Positions 34,530 through 47,103 are shown, numbered from the stretch's first letter. The stretch: DNA of 64,000 bases from Isoetes taiwanensis (GCA_021234155.1 JAJEKV010000054.1:4883962-4947961); one strand, 5' to 3'. Made by a program: numbers and translations. The notes: generated by a model not told the origin, from the letters alone.

Positions 34530-37061
34530 GGGTTTTTTTTATTTAAGCTATTTTGCTTTAATTAAGCAATATTGGAATATTTGTTTCAATAATTGTTTCA
34601 ATGAGAAAATAAAGCTCAATACAGGATGCGGCCCTGCTTAAAAAGCACGGTACTTGTTTGCAAAAAGCCAAGTTACGCCAAAGGAGAAAAGCCATAAAAT
34701 ATGTTATTTGATAAGAGATGCTTATGGTGAGGTCGTTTGTGATGAAAAGGGCCAAGTGTGGCTTTGTATAAGTGTGGCTTTGTATAAGGTTATGGTACCA
34801 ATATTAATGGTTGTACTTGGACAACATTAAAGCAAAGGAGAGACGTGCCTATTTAAAAGAAAACCATGGGTGATGGCAAAAAGCGACATTGGCATTTTAT
34901 TTAGACTTGATATGCTCAGTAGTATAAAGACAAACTTTGTTTTGAAGAGAGTAAGTGCCGAAAATCCAACGGCAAGCAAAATATTTAGGCTTTATGCATT
35001 TGGGGCTTTTCCCAACATACTTTTAGCGCCCAAAAGGGCCGCCTCCTCTGGGCTTATTGGTTCTGATACCAAAAGCTATGATCTCCATCTATCTGTTCGA
35101 TTCTAAAAACTAGACGCCAGTGGTTTTTAGAGATGGTTGAAGTGTTTTAAGGTGGATTCTACTGGTTATTATGAGCTCTGGCGGATCATATGATGTCTGA
35201 TAAGCCCTTTGAGCAATGCAACCAAAAATATAGTGGCCGGATTTGCTGCCAAAGTACAGGGATCGAAAATGCAATTCGATTTCGATGCCATACACAGGTT
35301 CTTCCTTGCACAAAGATAAGCTTTTGTTATTTGATATTTCCATATCTACATGTTGTAGCTAAAAAACATGTTGAGGATTTGATAGAAATACTTTTTTTTT
35401 GGGATGATCCTTGCTTAATATGGCACTGCCAAATTCGTTTTGCCAGGATATGGCCAAAAAGAGGTCTGGCTTGTGGCTATGAAGATGCTTCACAAGAAAA
35501 CAGATCTTTAATAGCAGCCACTTCTTAAATATTGATTTCTGTGTAAAGTTGGGCTTTGATGGACGTTGAAGGCATTGTCGAACTGATGTTGGTGCCTAAG
35601 ATAAAAATCTGGCCTATTTTGTTACAAAAAGAGGTCTGGTTCTGTTTTCAACAGAAAATTGTGCTTTTGTACACAACACTCTAGTTGATATTAGCTTGGA
35701 AAGAAAGGGTAATTAATGGCACTCGGATGCTTTTGTCGGCGCTTTGCAGGCTAAATAAAATAGCTTACCAATAGATGTCAAAAGGTTTTTGTGCCAAAAT
35801 ATTACTTGGTTGGAGCATTTGATGATGCTGTATAATGCTGGTCTACAACATTACTACAGTGCACAAGGTGTTCTTTTTGCTTCAGGGCAAGGAGAGCGTC
35901 TACTACAGGTTCTTATCAACAAACTTCATTCTATTTAGAATTTAAGCAACTGTGGCTACATGGGTTTGCTTGAATGAAATAAATGGGCTGATTTTCTAAC
36001 TGCAGAAGCATGCAGACTGGTTTGTTAACATGGTTGCACAGATAGGCACCTTTATGTTGTAAGCCTTACGCAGGATAAGGATTCACTAGTTTGTGTTATC
36101 TGATTAATATCACAGACTTGTAAGTGCTAGGATGCTTGTAGCATGTCCATGCATCAATTATTTATAGCAGCCACTGATTTATTCTTACGTGCTTGGATGC
36201 TTGTAGCACGTCTAGGCATATTATGTCTAAAGCAACAAGGTTTGTTGTTAAAGTTTAAAATGATAAAAATCTTATAACATGCTATGACATTGACTATGGT
36301 TATCAAGGTTGCCAGCTAGATTTGGGACTAAGAAATTAGTTCTCGTCTAATGGTAATGCTTGAGGCCAACTGGGAATTCTAAAATATCACATTCCAGTTT
36401 CCTTTTCTTGTTAAATGTCATCTCAGGGCAAAAGGATACAATTGGTGATCAGTGATAAACTGAGAGACCCAATGTACCTTTTGGCCCTTGCACATTTACC
36501 ATTATCATGCTAATTGTGTATTGATTGGCTGCAGGTACGGGTTCTCTCCTTCAATTGTCTCTATTTTGCTGTTAGAGTTGGCGTTAACGCGGAAATGGAA
36601 TATCTGGATGCGTAAAGAGATGGAATAAGCAACACTTTGATAGTGACAGCAGTTCATCTGAATGACAAAAACAGAGCCAAAAAACTGGTTATTATTGTCA
36701 AATTTTGTTTCTGGAATGCTTTTGTATTTCTGAATTTCAAACATGAAATATGATAGAAGGTAATTTAGAGTTGAAGGCTCTATTTTCAGCTTTAAAAATC
36801 TGATGTGATACGTTGATAATAGTCTTAAAGATGGAATTCTTTTTTGGCTATGTCTTATTAAATATATGAGAAAGCATTTTAATGCACATGCTTCAATTTT
36901 TTGTCAGTAATCAATGGTCTTCAAATTACTTAGGCTTTGGAAAGAGAGGTACTAGTCTAGACTGGCTTGTTCAGTTTAGATAGTAGGATGATAATACTGC
37001 CAAGGGATTGACCGAGGTAGATGCTAATCTAGCGTATGCTAGTTTAGGCCAGGTTTTTTTT
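34530..37061 (+). repeat. Direct duplication, copy 2
   Basis: Near-identical to 30513-33597 minus the 568-bp segment; matched points are offset by ~3458-3460 bases. The changes seen are single bases and short indels, for example around 36170 against 32705. The frame at 34870-35106 runs further than its partner at 31412 because of a small indel near 35045. The right edge runs into a T24 tract. Confidence 0.9.
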
Positions 37062-37094
37062 TTTTTTTTTTTTTTTTATTGATAATTATATCTT

Positions 37095-37390
37095 TTTCTA
37101 GAATGTGCTCTTAGGCATGGGATACGGATTCTAGAACAATATGTTGGCAACAATTTTTGGCCAACCCAGTAATACATGTGGTATGCCCAACCTAGAATGT
37201 GCTCTCAGGCATGGGATACGGATATAATTATTCTAGAACAATATGTTGGCAATTCCTATGAAGTGGGAATAACATGCCCAGGTTGGCATGTTTGTAATAC
37301 ATGTGGTACGCTTGTTGAACCCAAGGTTAGACCTTCACTTTATTCTGGTTCTCAGATGTATTTTTGGAAAAACAAAACCTTGTGCTAGGC
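37095..37390 (+). repeat. Imperfect ~93-bp direct repeat with short ORF
   Basis: CTAGAATGTGCTCTNAGGCATGGGATACGG and CTAGAACAATATGTTGGCAA occur at about 37099 and again at 37192. The second copy leads into an open frame with WHVCNTCGTLVEPKV to 37388. The two Cys hint at a small metal-binding fold, but I recognise no family. Confidence 0.5.
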
Positions 37391-38629
37391 TTTTCTAATG
37401 ATATATTTTCATGGCATTTTCTAATTGCATTGTGCCTCCAGCATTAAGAATATATGTCTTGGACAAAAAGTACTAAGATGGCATAAAGTGTAGCCAATAT
37501 TAATGATAGCAAGATATGGCAGGAAACTCCCACTCGGCTTTGCATTGAAAGTAACAGTTGGTATTTTAACCTCAGGGTTATAGTCCTTTTATGGAATAAT
37601 AAAAAAAGAATGAAAGTTATTTTACAGTGTGATGCGTTTAGGGTTAGCATCTAATTTGGCTTTGCGGCCTGATGAAGGCAAGACAAGGGCTCGCTATTGG
37701 ATCTTCACATTTGATTCACAGATTCAAATAGATCGGATCTGAATACTTCTCGGCATTTGCATGCTTGGAAGAATGATTTTTTCTGGGAAAAAGTATGGCA
37801 ACAGAACTTTGATGTATTTGCCAAGCTGCTCATCCGTTGATGGATTGGACCCATTCGTTGATGGATTTGTCTCAGGTTTTGATATATTTGAATGCCTCTT
37901 TCATTTCTTAGACTAATCCATGGGAGCATTCCGGAACTCTGGACCTCCAAGAAAATCTCAGCTTTGTGCCTTATCATATTCAGTTGTTTGCAAGCAGACC
38001 TCACCTTAACGGCGCTTCCAGCGGTATGTGCAGCTTTCTCAGGCCAAAATGCCCTTTAGATAGATGTCTATTTCGTGGATAATACATGGATTCGGCACAT
38101 TCTCTTGGCTGTTTGCATGCCATTGAAGCAAAATCATGAAGTCCTTTGCAGCACTGATTTGCTTTGAAAAGATCCAAATGGGTTAGTCTGACTGCCTGCT
38201 CCAAGTTCGACCCATTTCTGTAAGCTCTTTTGCATGAATAGATATGATTCACAGGGAAGATCAGAGATGCAATATATCAAAAGATCCTCAGTATCCCTAT
38301 GCAATCGGCTGGAGGGCGAGGATAAATCGCTCAAATCAAACTTCAGGTAACTGGATTTGTTACATTTATCATTTTATAGCGAAGGAAGCTTTGCAAATGC
38401 TTATAAACTACAATTTAGTCGTGGTTATAATAAGGTTCTGATTTCTCATTTGAAACACCATTTTGCACGATTGATGCACACCTTGAAGTGATACTGCAAA
38501 AGTAAGCTGCTTGTGAGGTGATAAACTATGCTGGTTGCATAAAACATTTTTGTGTCTTAGAATTCTAAAATTTGTACTGAATTTAATTCTTCCATATTTT
38601 GCATTCTATTTTCCATTTGCTTACACTAA

Positions 38630-39430
38630 CAAAGGGCAAGAGGCTACATTGGGTGAAGGGCGATGAGCCGAGAATACCCAATGTACCTTTTGGCCCCTGC
38701 ATCATTACCACTTCGTGCTAATGTTTGCTTGTTTGGCTGCAGGTACGGATATTCTCCTCTCAATGTGGCTCTCTTGTCCTAGTTAACTGGTTTTAGCAGA
38801 AAGGAATGATGGAATTATGCTGCCAAGTTCATGGCAAAGGAGGAATCGAGAAGCTGGCTACATAACTTAGCCCACAAGGATATAAGGAGTTACATGCAAC
38901 TAATTGGACTTTCTGGAGTCCATAAAAGGTTTACTTCATTGATTAAGGGAAGTGGCTTTATGCTAAACAATATTTTCTTAATATTAAACAAGATATTGTA
39001 TTCTGCTATCTCATATGCGTGCATAAGATAATGCATGAAAAAATACTTTGAAGCTTTGATATCTAAATTTGGTTGGCTTTTGTACCATAGCTTTATGTAT
39101 GATGCCTAGAGTGGTACATTCTAAAAAGGTACTTAATGATAACATTACATTCTAAAAAAGTATTTAATGATAAAACCATCTGGCTCTTGTATTTTGTAGT
39201 ACTGAAAGATGCATGACCAGAGACTAAAGTCAGTAGAGCATGAGCATGTTACTAAGTCATGAACATGTTTCAGATAATGATCACAGGGAAAATATGCCAT
39301 CTTGGATTAGCTCGGTCCAAGTATGGGATGATAAGGCTACGGATGGATTGACTGAAGTAGTTTGAAGTGCTAGTGGGCTTTTGTCTAGGCTAGCTCGATC
39401 AGGGTTTTTTTTTTTTTTTTTTTTTTTTCT
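38630..39430 (+). repeat. Diverged third copy of the duplicated region
   Basis: CCCAATGTACCTTTTGGCCC with TTGGCTGCAGGTACGG downstream (38676-38747) matches the duplicated copies at ~33011-33079 and ~36471-36539. The GGATTGACTGAAGTAG ... TAGGCTAGCTCGATCAGGG block before a T tract (39350-39429) parallels the right edge of both copies. The homology is patchy and clearly older than the copy 1/copy 2 split. The preceding 37640-38630 holds no recognised gene. Confidence 0.6.
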
Positions 39431-39479
39431 GCAATGAGTTTGCTCAGTCCTTTTGGGTGGCACTTTAATTCAGTCATAT

Positions 39480-39780
39480 AGGAAGTGAATTCACGCTAGC
39501 AACTTGTGCTTGGCATGAATTCATGCTGGCAATTCACGCCGGACGCGAACTGCTTGTAATAATTCAAATAATTCATTGTAAGCTTGTTCTCCTATAAGTG
39601 CCAGCACGATTTATGCCAAATGCGAATTGCTTATAAGAATTCATGACAAGTGGATCTTATAAGCATATCGCACTTGGCATGAATTCATGCTGGCAATTCA
39701 CACATGGTGCTTGTAGGAATTCACGCCTAACGTGAAGTGCAAATACACACGAAGCGTGCTGTGCCTTACTTAATTTTCCT
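39480..39780. repeat. GAATTCATGC/GCAATTCAC repeats
   Basis: CTTGGCATGAATTCATGCTGG followed by CAATTCAC occurs at 39509 and 39672, with several inverted or partial versions between. A related phrase, CACTTGGCGCGAATTGCC, is at 30447. The GAATTCATG core is palindromic, so the block can fold. Its origin is unknown. Confidence 0.55.
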
Positions 39781-40458
39781 TTTCATGCAGCCCTTACATG
39801 GAGCAAATGTGCCATACTCGCTAGCAATGAATAGAATATCGAAATCCATTGCAAACAAAATAGGGAGGAACAAAGCCAGAAGAGTATAAGTCATTGGAAA
39901 AACCTTAGCCTAGACTATCATTCAAGATAAGAAAACAAGACCCCAAAAATGCAACAAGAAAAACCGATGAGGAAGCTGAGGAGACTTCTAAGACTACTTC
40001 TAGAGGCTCTACAAATGCCTACATGATCATCTTCTCCAGTGATAAAGTCTGGGCGAAGTGGAACGAGTTCTTAGATGCTTATACCCAAAAACTTTTATCA
40101 GATTCCATGAGAAAAATGCCTCCACAAGACACTAATTGATTTAAAGATCATTGTGTGGAGAAAAGATTCAGGACCTTCAGAAAGATGAAGCCATTTGTGT
40201 TTTAGACCAATGCATAAGCAAAGAGATTTTGTATAAAAAGAGTGCATCAATTAAGAATATAATATTTTTTTATTAAATGTAATCATGTAAAGGATACGAG
40301 AATTATGAAGGTAGCAATTTAGCAAGAACTACAGAAGCTATTTGTTATGTAACTCTGGTAGACAAATATCCAAAACAAATGTTTTCTGGTTTAAGGACTT
40401 TCTTAAAAACATAGAATAGAAAAAAAACCAACAAAGTACTGCAATACTACCAGCTAAG

Positions 40459-41004
40459 ATGATAGTTGAGCTGAGAAGAAAGGTTGCCATATTGAAAGAT
40501 GTGGATGGTGAATTTGTTGCAGTACATTATCCAGTCTTTACTGGATATAAGGGCCTCCTACCTGATACAACAATAGGCCCTCAAAATATTTCTTTATTTG
40601 TATTGGATAAGCAAAATTGCAAAGGGAGAAAAGGGGATGAATCAAAAAGATTACAACAATTTTTTTACTAGCTGTATAGGCTTAACAATGAAGAAATATT
40701 TTACTATTGTAATCATATGCCCACCAAAAGAGCACATGCATTGGTGGCTTCATACGATTTAGAATGCTTAGAAGTGCTTAAGGAGGGTTCTCTTCTATTT
40801 GAAACAAAGTATGCTAATTTGAAAATGCATTATAAAAGCTCTTGTATAGTTTTTATCATGATATCCCTTGTGCCAGATGATGGTTATGAGGTAGCTAAAA
40901 ATAAAGAGGCGTCAGATAGAGATGCATTGCAGTGTTTTCTTCTGGATGATCCCATCTTAAATATATATATACATAATACAAAGCAAATGATGAGGAAGAA
41001 GTAA
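40459..41004 (+). pseudogene. Unrecognised ORF with one in-frame stop
   Basis: The frame is open from the Met at 40459 to 41004 except for TAG at 40669-40671. If read through it gives ~181 residues. Visible features are a basic start (ELRRKVAILKD), a stretch with HYPVFTGYKGLLP, and a Lys-rich C-terminus (QMMRKK). Protein-like pieces lie upstream at about 39960-40210 in another frame. I recognise no family, and a transposon-encoded protein is the default guess. Downstream, another frame continues to ~41130. Confidence 0.35.
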
Positions 41005-42770
41005 ATGATTGCCAGGATGCCACTATTCACAACCTCTTCCATGAGGATCTCACTCTTGAAATTGACAACAAAAGAGAAGGGCGCTTGAATAAAAATGGGG
41101 TTGCAATCAATGTGGTTAGTTATCTTATTTATTGAGGCTTTCACTCCACTTAATATCACTTGTTGTGAACACACATTGGTAGAGAATCCTGAAGACATCA
41201 AGAAGATGTTAGAGTTTCCTTAATGATGACCAATCCATACACTTCTTTGACGTGTTTTTCAAAAAAAATACTAGCCAAGGCCGATAGGGATCCTCTAGGA
41301 CCAAATGCGAATAAGCAACTTATTCTCCGACCAATGACTCAGAACTACGAAGCATACAAACAGGGATGACTTCAAACAAGTGTCTCTTGAGTCCAAGACT
41401 AAGTAGATCTAGACTGAAACCAACTTAGAAGACATGATAAATGAAGCATTCAGATTGTTTCGTGTTGAGAGAATTATGAAATGCTTAGCAATTTCCTTAT
41501 AACAATAACAAGTATAGACTGATGTATGCTTTGATTCCTTACTACTGTTTCTACCACCTTTCCAGTAAAGCTAAATATGCTGTCTTATTTGGGGCCTAGA
41601 TTTTTTTGAGCCCACATATTCGAGACAAGCATATAATACCATGTAGTAACAACATTATTGAGATTAAATAAACTGCAACCTCAGAAGGTAAAGAGACTCA
41701 CAACTTCAGAGTGAACTTCTAGTACAGTTCCATGTCTTTTGTGGCAAACAGGGTTTGAGGTCTCTGGTTCTTCTTGGTGCAGAGTCTCGTGGATTGAATC
41801 ATTTTTTTTTCTACTGACATCTTTAACAGTATCCTCCTCTGAAAAAGATTATACAAGCACCACTGAACATAACAACATTTGATAAACAAGCTAAGATTAC
41901 TATACGAGCATACTTTTTCCATGGCCTTCCTTTGGCAGAGAAAGCTGATTGTTCGTGTGTGAAGGAGAATCGGGCCTAACACCTCCATGCCCCATCTTAT
42001 ATAGTACTGAAAAGGCCAAACAAAAGCCCTTTGTATTCTTTTTTTGTTTTCCCTTCTAACTCACTAATTGCAGCCTCTCACAGCATAGCAACAGCGCGCC
42101 AATTATTCAACAATTTAAAATCTGAAGAAGAGGAGCATGATTTCTGGCACCCAATAAACAAAGGGCTCCTGATCTCGAGGGCCCAAATGAGCAAACTAAC
42201 AAAACTGCCACATGCAAAGATCTGGAGCTCTGTCGGACCCAAAAATAGAGTTGTGTCAATTGCAGTGCCGAGATACCTAAAAAGCACAAAACACCAAAAG
42301 CAAAGCCATTGATTTTTCGAAAAGCACAATACATCAAAAGCAAAGCCATTGATTTTTCGAGCCTATCAAGTACAAAACGAAGATAAGAACTCCCATGGCT
42401 GCAACTTGGCAAAACAATAGTACCCCATTCCGGCAACCAAAATCCGAGTCGAAAATCTGAGTCGAAAATAACCTATCTTTGGTAAACAAATAGGCCAGAT
42501 CCAGATCCAAAAGATAGTCAGAAATACGTGAATTTCTTCATTCTATAACTAAAATTAATTATTTCTATTCTATTTTAATAGCACTCAGTAAGAAAAATAG
42601 GATGGTTTTATAAATATAACCAACCTCGTACATCGCGACGGACGGACGAGTTTTTACGTCCACGGAACCCAACTGGGTTATGGGACGGTACATACAAGGG
42701 CAACAGCCCATATATAGAACATGGGGACTAGACCCATCACCAAACACAATAACCAAATATTAAAAATTAC
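41005..42770. other. No recognised gene; 40-bp tandem duplication
   Basis: AAAGCACAAAACACCAAAAG plus CAAAGCCATTGATTTTTCGA is repeated once in tandem (42281-42360). Broken frames around 41990-41720 and 42436-42080 on the minus strand are of unknown origin. Confidence 0.4.
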
Positions 42771-43670
42771 CATGACATATTTAACAAAATTTGGACTTAT
42801 TCAAATCTAATAAATGTACTTCAAGGATGCCATGATAATATTATATGTATTTTAGCTCTTATTGATTTTAATAATTTGTTCTGTTTATCTTTAGATAAAA
42901 AATATGTTACTTACTAAAATTTAAAGTTGCTTTCTAAATTAATTATCGGTTTCATCTATTTAGAATTAAATTTTCATCTAAGATAACTTTGTTTAATTAA
43001 AATGCTATTCTTTTCAAAATATTTAAAGAAAGTTTTAGATTGAAATTAATTAAATGATTACGTTTAAGTTTAATAAAAATTGAATAGTTTATTATTGACT
43101 AAATGTCAATATATTTTATTTCATCAATAATAAATTATTCAATAGGTATTATTAAATTATTAAATTTATATTATTTAATTAATTTCAACCTAAAACTTTT
43201 CTTAAAGTATTTTTAAAAGTGTAAAAGTTTGTAAATTGTTAAATTCTAATAATAGTTTTAAGCCAATCGCTTATGAAACCATCAGATTTCATTTAATTAT
43301 CATGATTGTTAAATTTGAATCTGTAAATTGAAATTTTTATATCTTTGAAATGCCCAATTATAAATAGATTCAAATGAAAAATTAGTTTGGAAATCAAGAT
43401 TATTCTTTGATAACCATTATAAGTTTAATTGAAAGATAAACTTATATAATAGAAATTTATAAAAATTATTACAATAAAGAAGAATAAAAAAATACATTTA
43501 TAATGGTGTTTCTTGAAGTGCTATCTATTAAATCTGAATAAGTCCAAATATAAGTAAAACTTATAAAATATATAACAATAAAGAAGAATAAAAAAATACA
43601 TTTATAATGGCGTTCTTGAAGTGCTATCTATTAAATCTGAATAAGTCCAAATTTTGTTGAATATGTCATT
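42771..43670. mobile_element. AT-rich foldback/MITE-like element with long terminal inverted repeats
   Basis: The left end (42771-42850) reads CATGACATATTTAACAAAAT then TTGGACTTATTCA and TAATAAATGTACTTCAAG. The right end (43590-43670) is its reverse complement with few changes. Inner arms also pair: TTTTAGATTGAAATTAATTA (~43035) with TAATTAATTTCAACCTAAAA (~43175), so most of the element could fold on itself. A 105-bp tandem duplication (43471-43549 and 43576-43652) extends the right arm. It is non-coding. No target duplication could be fixed. Confidence 0.75.
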
Positions 43671-43859
43671 ACCAAGAAGAAGATAATGCTAATGCTAATG
43701 GTAATTTTGTGCTAATGGGAACAAACTATAAAATAACTGTGTCGAGCCATGCTCTATACAACATTCACCATAGTGATCATCAAAAAGTTAATTTTAAGTT
43801 TTCTTCTCTATCTTGTTTGAGTGTAATAAATGATAAAATGGTCATTAGTAAGCAACATA

Positions 43860-44230
43860 TCAACACATATAAAAAATATTATAATAACCCTCAAATACCA
43901 ATAGTAGACCAGCTCCTATCCACTTTATCTTGAAGTTTACTTTTATGAGCCATAGATAGTTCAATCTGAAAAGAGACCTTAGTCTAGGTAAAATCAACTC
44001 GTTTATTAGATCAATCGACTCTATTTCTGTGCTTTTAAATAATCCAGTATGTTCTTTGTCTAACAGTGTGACAAATCTAATTGGTCCTCTTAGCATGTCT
44101 ATGGGGTTGGTCCAATTACCAAAATTATATCCCTTATCTTGTAGATAGCCATCCAACCATCTCCAGAAGTCCCCGATTTTAGGGTAATCGAAAATTGAGA
44201 ACATCAAGAGACTCCAACTACTCGGACCGA
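43860..44230 (-). other. Unrecognised minus-strand ORF segment downstream of gypsy gag
   Basis: About 120 residues are open, rich in Trp, Leu and Phe (for example SSWSLLMFSIFDYPKIGDFW, NPIDMLRGPIRFVTLLD). The upstream part of this frame overlaps the gag frame and is a shadow. The segment proper shows no motif I know. It could be host or transposon sequence joined to the gag fragment by a deletion. Confidence 0.3.
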
Positions 44231-44640
44231 CCCCTGAAGTTTTTTGACTGATTTGGGCGCTTAACGGAACAATCACGAGCGATTTGGCCAGTCCCATCAC
44301 AATAGAGGCAGAGATTAGCATCTCTTTGACGTTGCTTCTCGGCCACAGACAAAGGTTCTCGAACCACACAGTCAATCTGCATAGGTACCGAACCATCTGA
44401 AGTGGGCGGTGTAGATGCTACTATGACTTCTGGAGCTCGCAAAATTAGGGAAATCGATTGCTTTTGTCTTTCTTGCCTATGGTAAAAAAGATGGTTATCA
44501 CAATGAACCGCAAACATGATAGCTTCATCCAGGGTTCTGGGATCCTCTATGGTCAGCAACATATCCTTCACATCATCGCGAAGTCCTCTTTGGAAATAAT
44601 CTCGAAGTGCTACATCATCCCAGGCTATATCTATTGATCT
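44218..44640 (-). pseudogene. Ty3/gypsy gag fragment with zinc knuckle
   Basis: On the minus strand the frame reads DDVALRDYFQRGL-like sequence (needing one frame change near 44575), then LLTIEDPRTLDEAIMFAVHC, PMQIDCVV, LSVAEKQRQRDANLCLYC and a CX2CX4HX4C-like knuckle, CLYCDGTGQIARDC. The knuckle has Gln where the usual His should be. This order (DLDEAI, PMEI, EEKQRRRxxNLCLYCG) is typical of plant Ty3/gypsy Gag. No protease, RT or LTR follows, so it is a fragment. Confidence 0.75.
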
Positions 44641-44849
44641 GAATTTATACTACTATTGAGAATTTACACTGAATTGAAGCTTGGATATGACTAGCAACTA
44701 GTTAAATGCATAAATCGGCAGCCAACATCAACGTTTTATTGAGTTTCTTGCTTACAGTACAGGTGCCGCACAGATCGTCCATTTTTCCTTCTGGCTTACA
44801 GTCAAGCCACCTTTTTTTTTATTCAATCTGCTACATTATTTTTATCCTG

Positions 44850-45610
44850 TTCATAATGTCTCTGATGTAATGCGTATGAATTTCTATGTGCTTGGACCTC
44901 TCATGCAATATTGGATTCTTGCACATGGCAATACAACTAGAGTTATCATAATTAAGAACAAGGGGGATGTTTTATAGCCATGCCAAGTTCTTCCAGTAAT
45001 CTTCTGCACCAAACCATTTCTTTTGCAGCCAAAGTAGCTGCTGTATATTCAGCCTCTGATGTAGACAATGCAACAGAAGTCTGCTTCTTGCATTTCCAAG
45101 ATACTGGTGCTCCAGCAAGCATCATGATAAAGCCAATTCTGCAATCTAGATCTCATGCCCAGTCTGAATCACAAAATGTTTTTAATTCTAGATCCTCTGT
45201 GCAAAATAATATTCCAACATGCTTTGTTCCTTGTAAATATCTTACAACCCTCTTAGCTGCTACCCAATGAGCTTTACCTGGATTATTGTTATATTTGCTA
45301 AGCATGTTAACAACAAACGCCACATCTGGCCTTGTACAATTGGCCAAGTATATCAGGCATCCTATCAGTTCTCTGTATGGAATACATTCCATCTCTTTCA
45401 CCTCTTCCTCTGTTTTTGGAGATAGATCACCTGATATCTTATGTCTGACTGCAAGTGGAGTATTGACAGCTTTGCAATTGGTCATTTTGAATCTTTTCAG
45501 TATAGCATCAATATCTAGCATTATAACAGGAGTTTTTTTTGTAATTTTATATGCTTTTTGCCATGGTTTTCCTATGATTTCAGTGCTGTATTCATTGGGC
45601 CATACTAAAT
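44850..45610 (-). pseudogene. Ty1/copia pol fragment (RT C-terminus and RNase H)
   Basis: The open frame 45521-45153 has MLDIDAILKRFKMTNCKAVN, PYRELIGCLIYLANCTRPD, NPGKAHWVAAKRVVRYLQGT and FCDSDWA. Further on the minus strand, a shifted frame gives SWKCKKQTSVALSTSEAEY- and AAKEM-like RNase H motifs to ~44860. Upstream pieces to ~45600 read IIGKPWQKAYKITKK. The YVDD core is absent, so the fragment covers the end of pol only. It differs from the intact copia at 51879-57470. A 35-bp tandem duplication (TTCTCGATTCNTGCTGCTGG...) lies close by at 45738-45808. Confidence 0.85.
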
Positions 45611-45899
45611 AGTATTTCTAGAGTGCGGCTGTTTTGGAGCATTGATCTGGATTACCTTCAACAATCTAACGGTTGTTATTGTGAGCACTCCATTCATATG
45701 GATCAAACTCCAAAAGTTTTGTCCTCTACACTATTGGCTTCTCGATTCGTGCTGCTGGAGGAGTGAATATATCTTCTCGATTCCTGCTGCTGGAGGAGTG
45801 AATATATGGTGGTATTGTAGATTGTGTTGTTCTTCCTTCATTCTACATATTTGGTATGAGGTTATTTTGCAACATATTAAGTTTTCTTGTACCTAGAGA

Positions 45900-47100
45900 T
45901 TAGGTTTAGCATGGGCATCAATCTGCTCTCCATCCTCGTGTTTGGTTCCCATGCCCGATATCTCTACAAATCATTCTTCATTCTGTTTTACTATTGCTTT
46001 TATGTTTAATATGTTGTTTTTTATTTTGTATTGCATGCATTACATGCTGAAAGGTTCAGAAGCCTAAGTTTCATGGAAGCCGCCTCACAGCATAATATCT
46101 AGCATCAGATCCTTTTCCTGATCCTTTTCAGCATCAACATCTACATCCTTTTCTTCTTGAAACCAAAAACTCATGCAAGCCTCTTCGGCTCACAGCATCA
46201 GAGAATTTCCTCCTTGAAACCAAAAAGTCTGGATGGCCAAAAAGTCTGGATGGCATGACAAATACCTCTGCGAAAAATTCCTTATTCTGTTTTTCTGTCT
46301 CTTTTTCTGTTTATTGCTTCTTCTGTTATTCCATGCTTGCAGCAGCGAAACTAGAAAAACCCTTAGGAAAAAACAACTCATGTTTAATCTACCTCCCCTG
46401 TTCTTGGTTGTTTAATCTACTTCCCCTGTGCCAAGCCATGTTGAAAACCTCTCAATCCAGCTCAGAACTGTACTACTAAAACTGCAGAAAATCAAAACCC
46501 AGCATGTCAATGAAAACTGTGAATGAAATTCAAGTGCCGACATGTCAATCTTGATCAAGAGCCGACATGTCAATCTTCGGCCCATCTCCGAACACTTGCC
46601 AAAGAAACCGATATTGGAATGGCCATGGAATCGAAGCCCATCTCTGAAATCGGAGCCCATCTCTGACATCGATGCCCATCTCCGAATACTTCCTTAACAA
46701 ACCCTAACAAATGAGCAAACCCTAACCTCGTCTACCTTCTGTGCTCTATAACCCCTGGTCGAAACCATTAACAACACCATTAACATTGAAACAGAAAAAA
46801 CTTGCAAAAATATCTAGCATTATAGTATTTTAGAATATCTAGTATCTTAATATTTTACTTGCATTATCGGTGAAAGCTCTTTCAGCTTTGCCATTACTAT
46901 TTCAGCTTTGGTGTGTGCTCCATTGGTCTTGTACCACTACGTCCCTCTGGTTCATAACATGCAAACATGCAGGTTATTTATTATTTACAGATAATGTGGT
47001 TGCCTTCATTATGGCTTGTCTGCAAAACAAAAAACTCATTCTTTATATACATCTATCATTACATGTTTGTGTATTGGTGGATAATATTGTTACAGGCACG
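45900..47100. repeat. Non-coding stretch with short local repeats
   Basis: GCCCATCTCYGA-type units recur between 46577 and 46685 (AAGCCCATCTCTGAAATCGG, GAGCCCATCTCTGACATCGA, TGCCCATCTCCGAATACTTC). AAAGTCTGGATGGC occurs twice at 46225-46255. No gene is recognised. Confidence 0.45.
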
Positions 47101-47103
47101 GTA

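Noticed and set aside
44980-45612. Plus-strand frames of 96 and 108 aa
   Set aside because: Antisense to the copia RT/RNase H fragment, whose motifs are clear on the minus strand.
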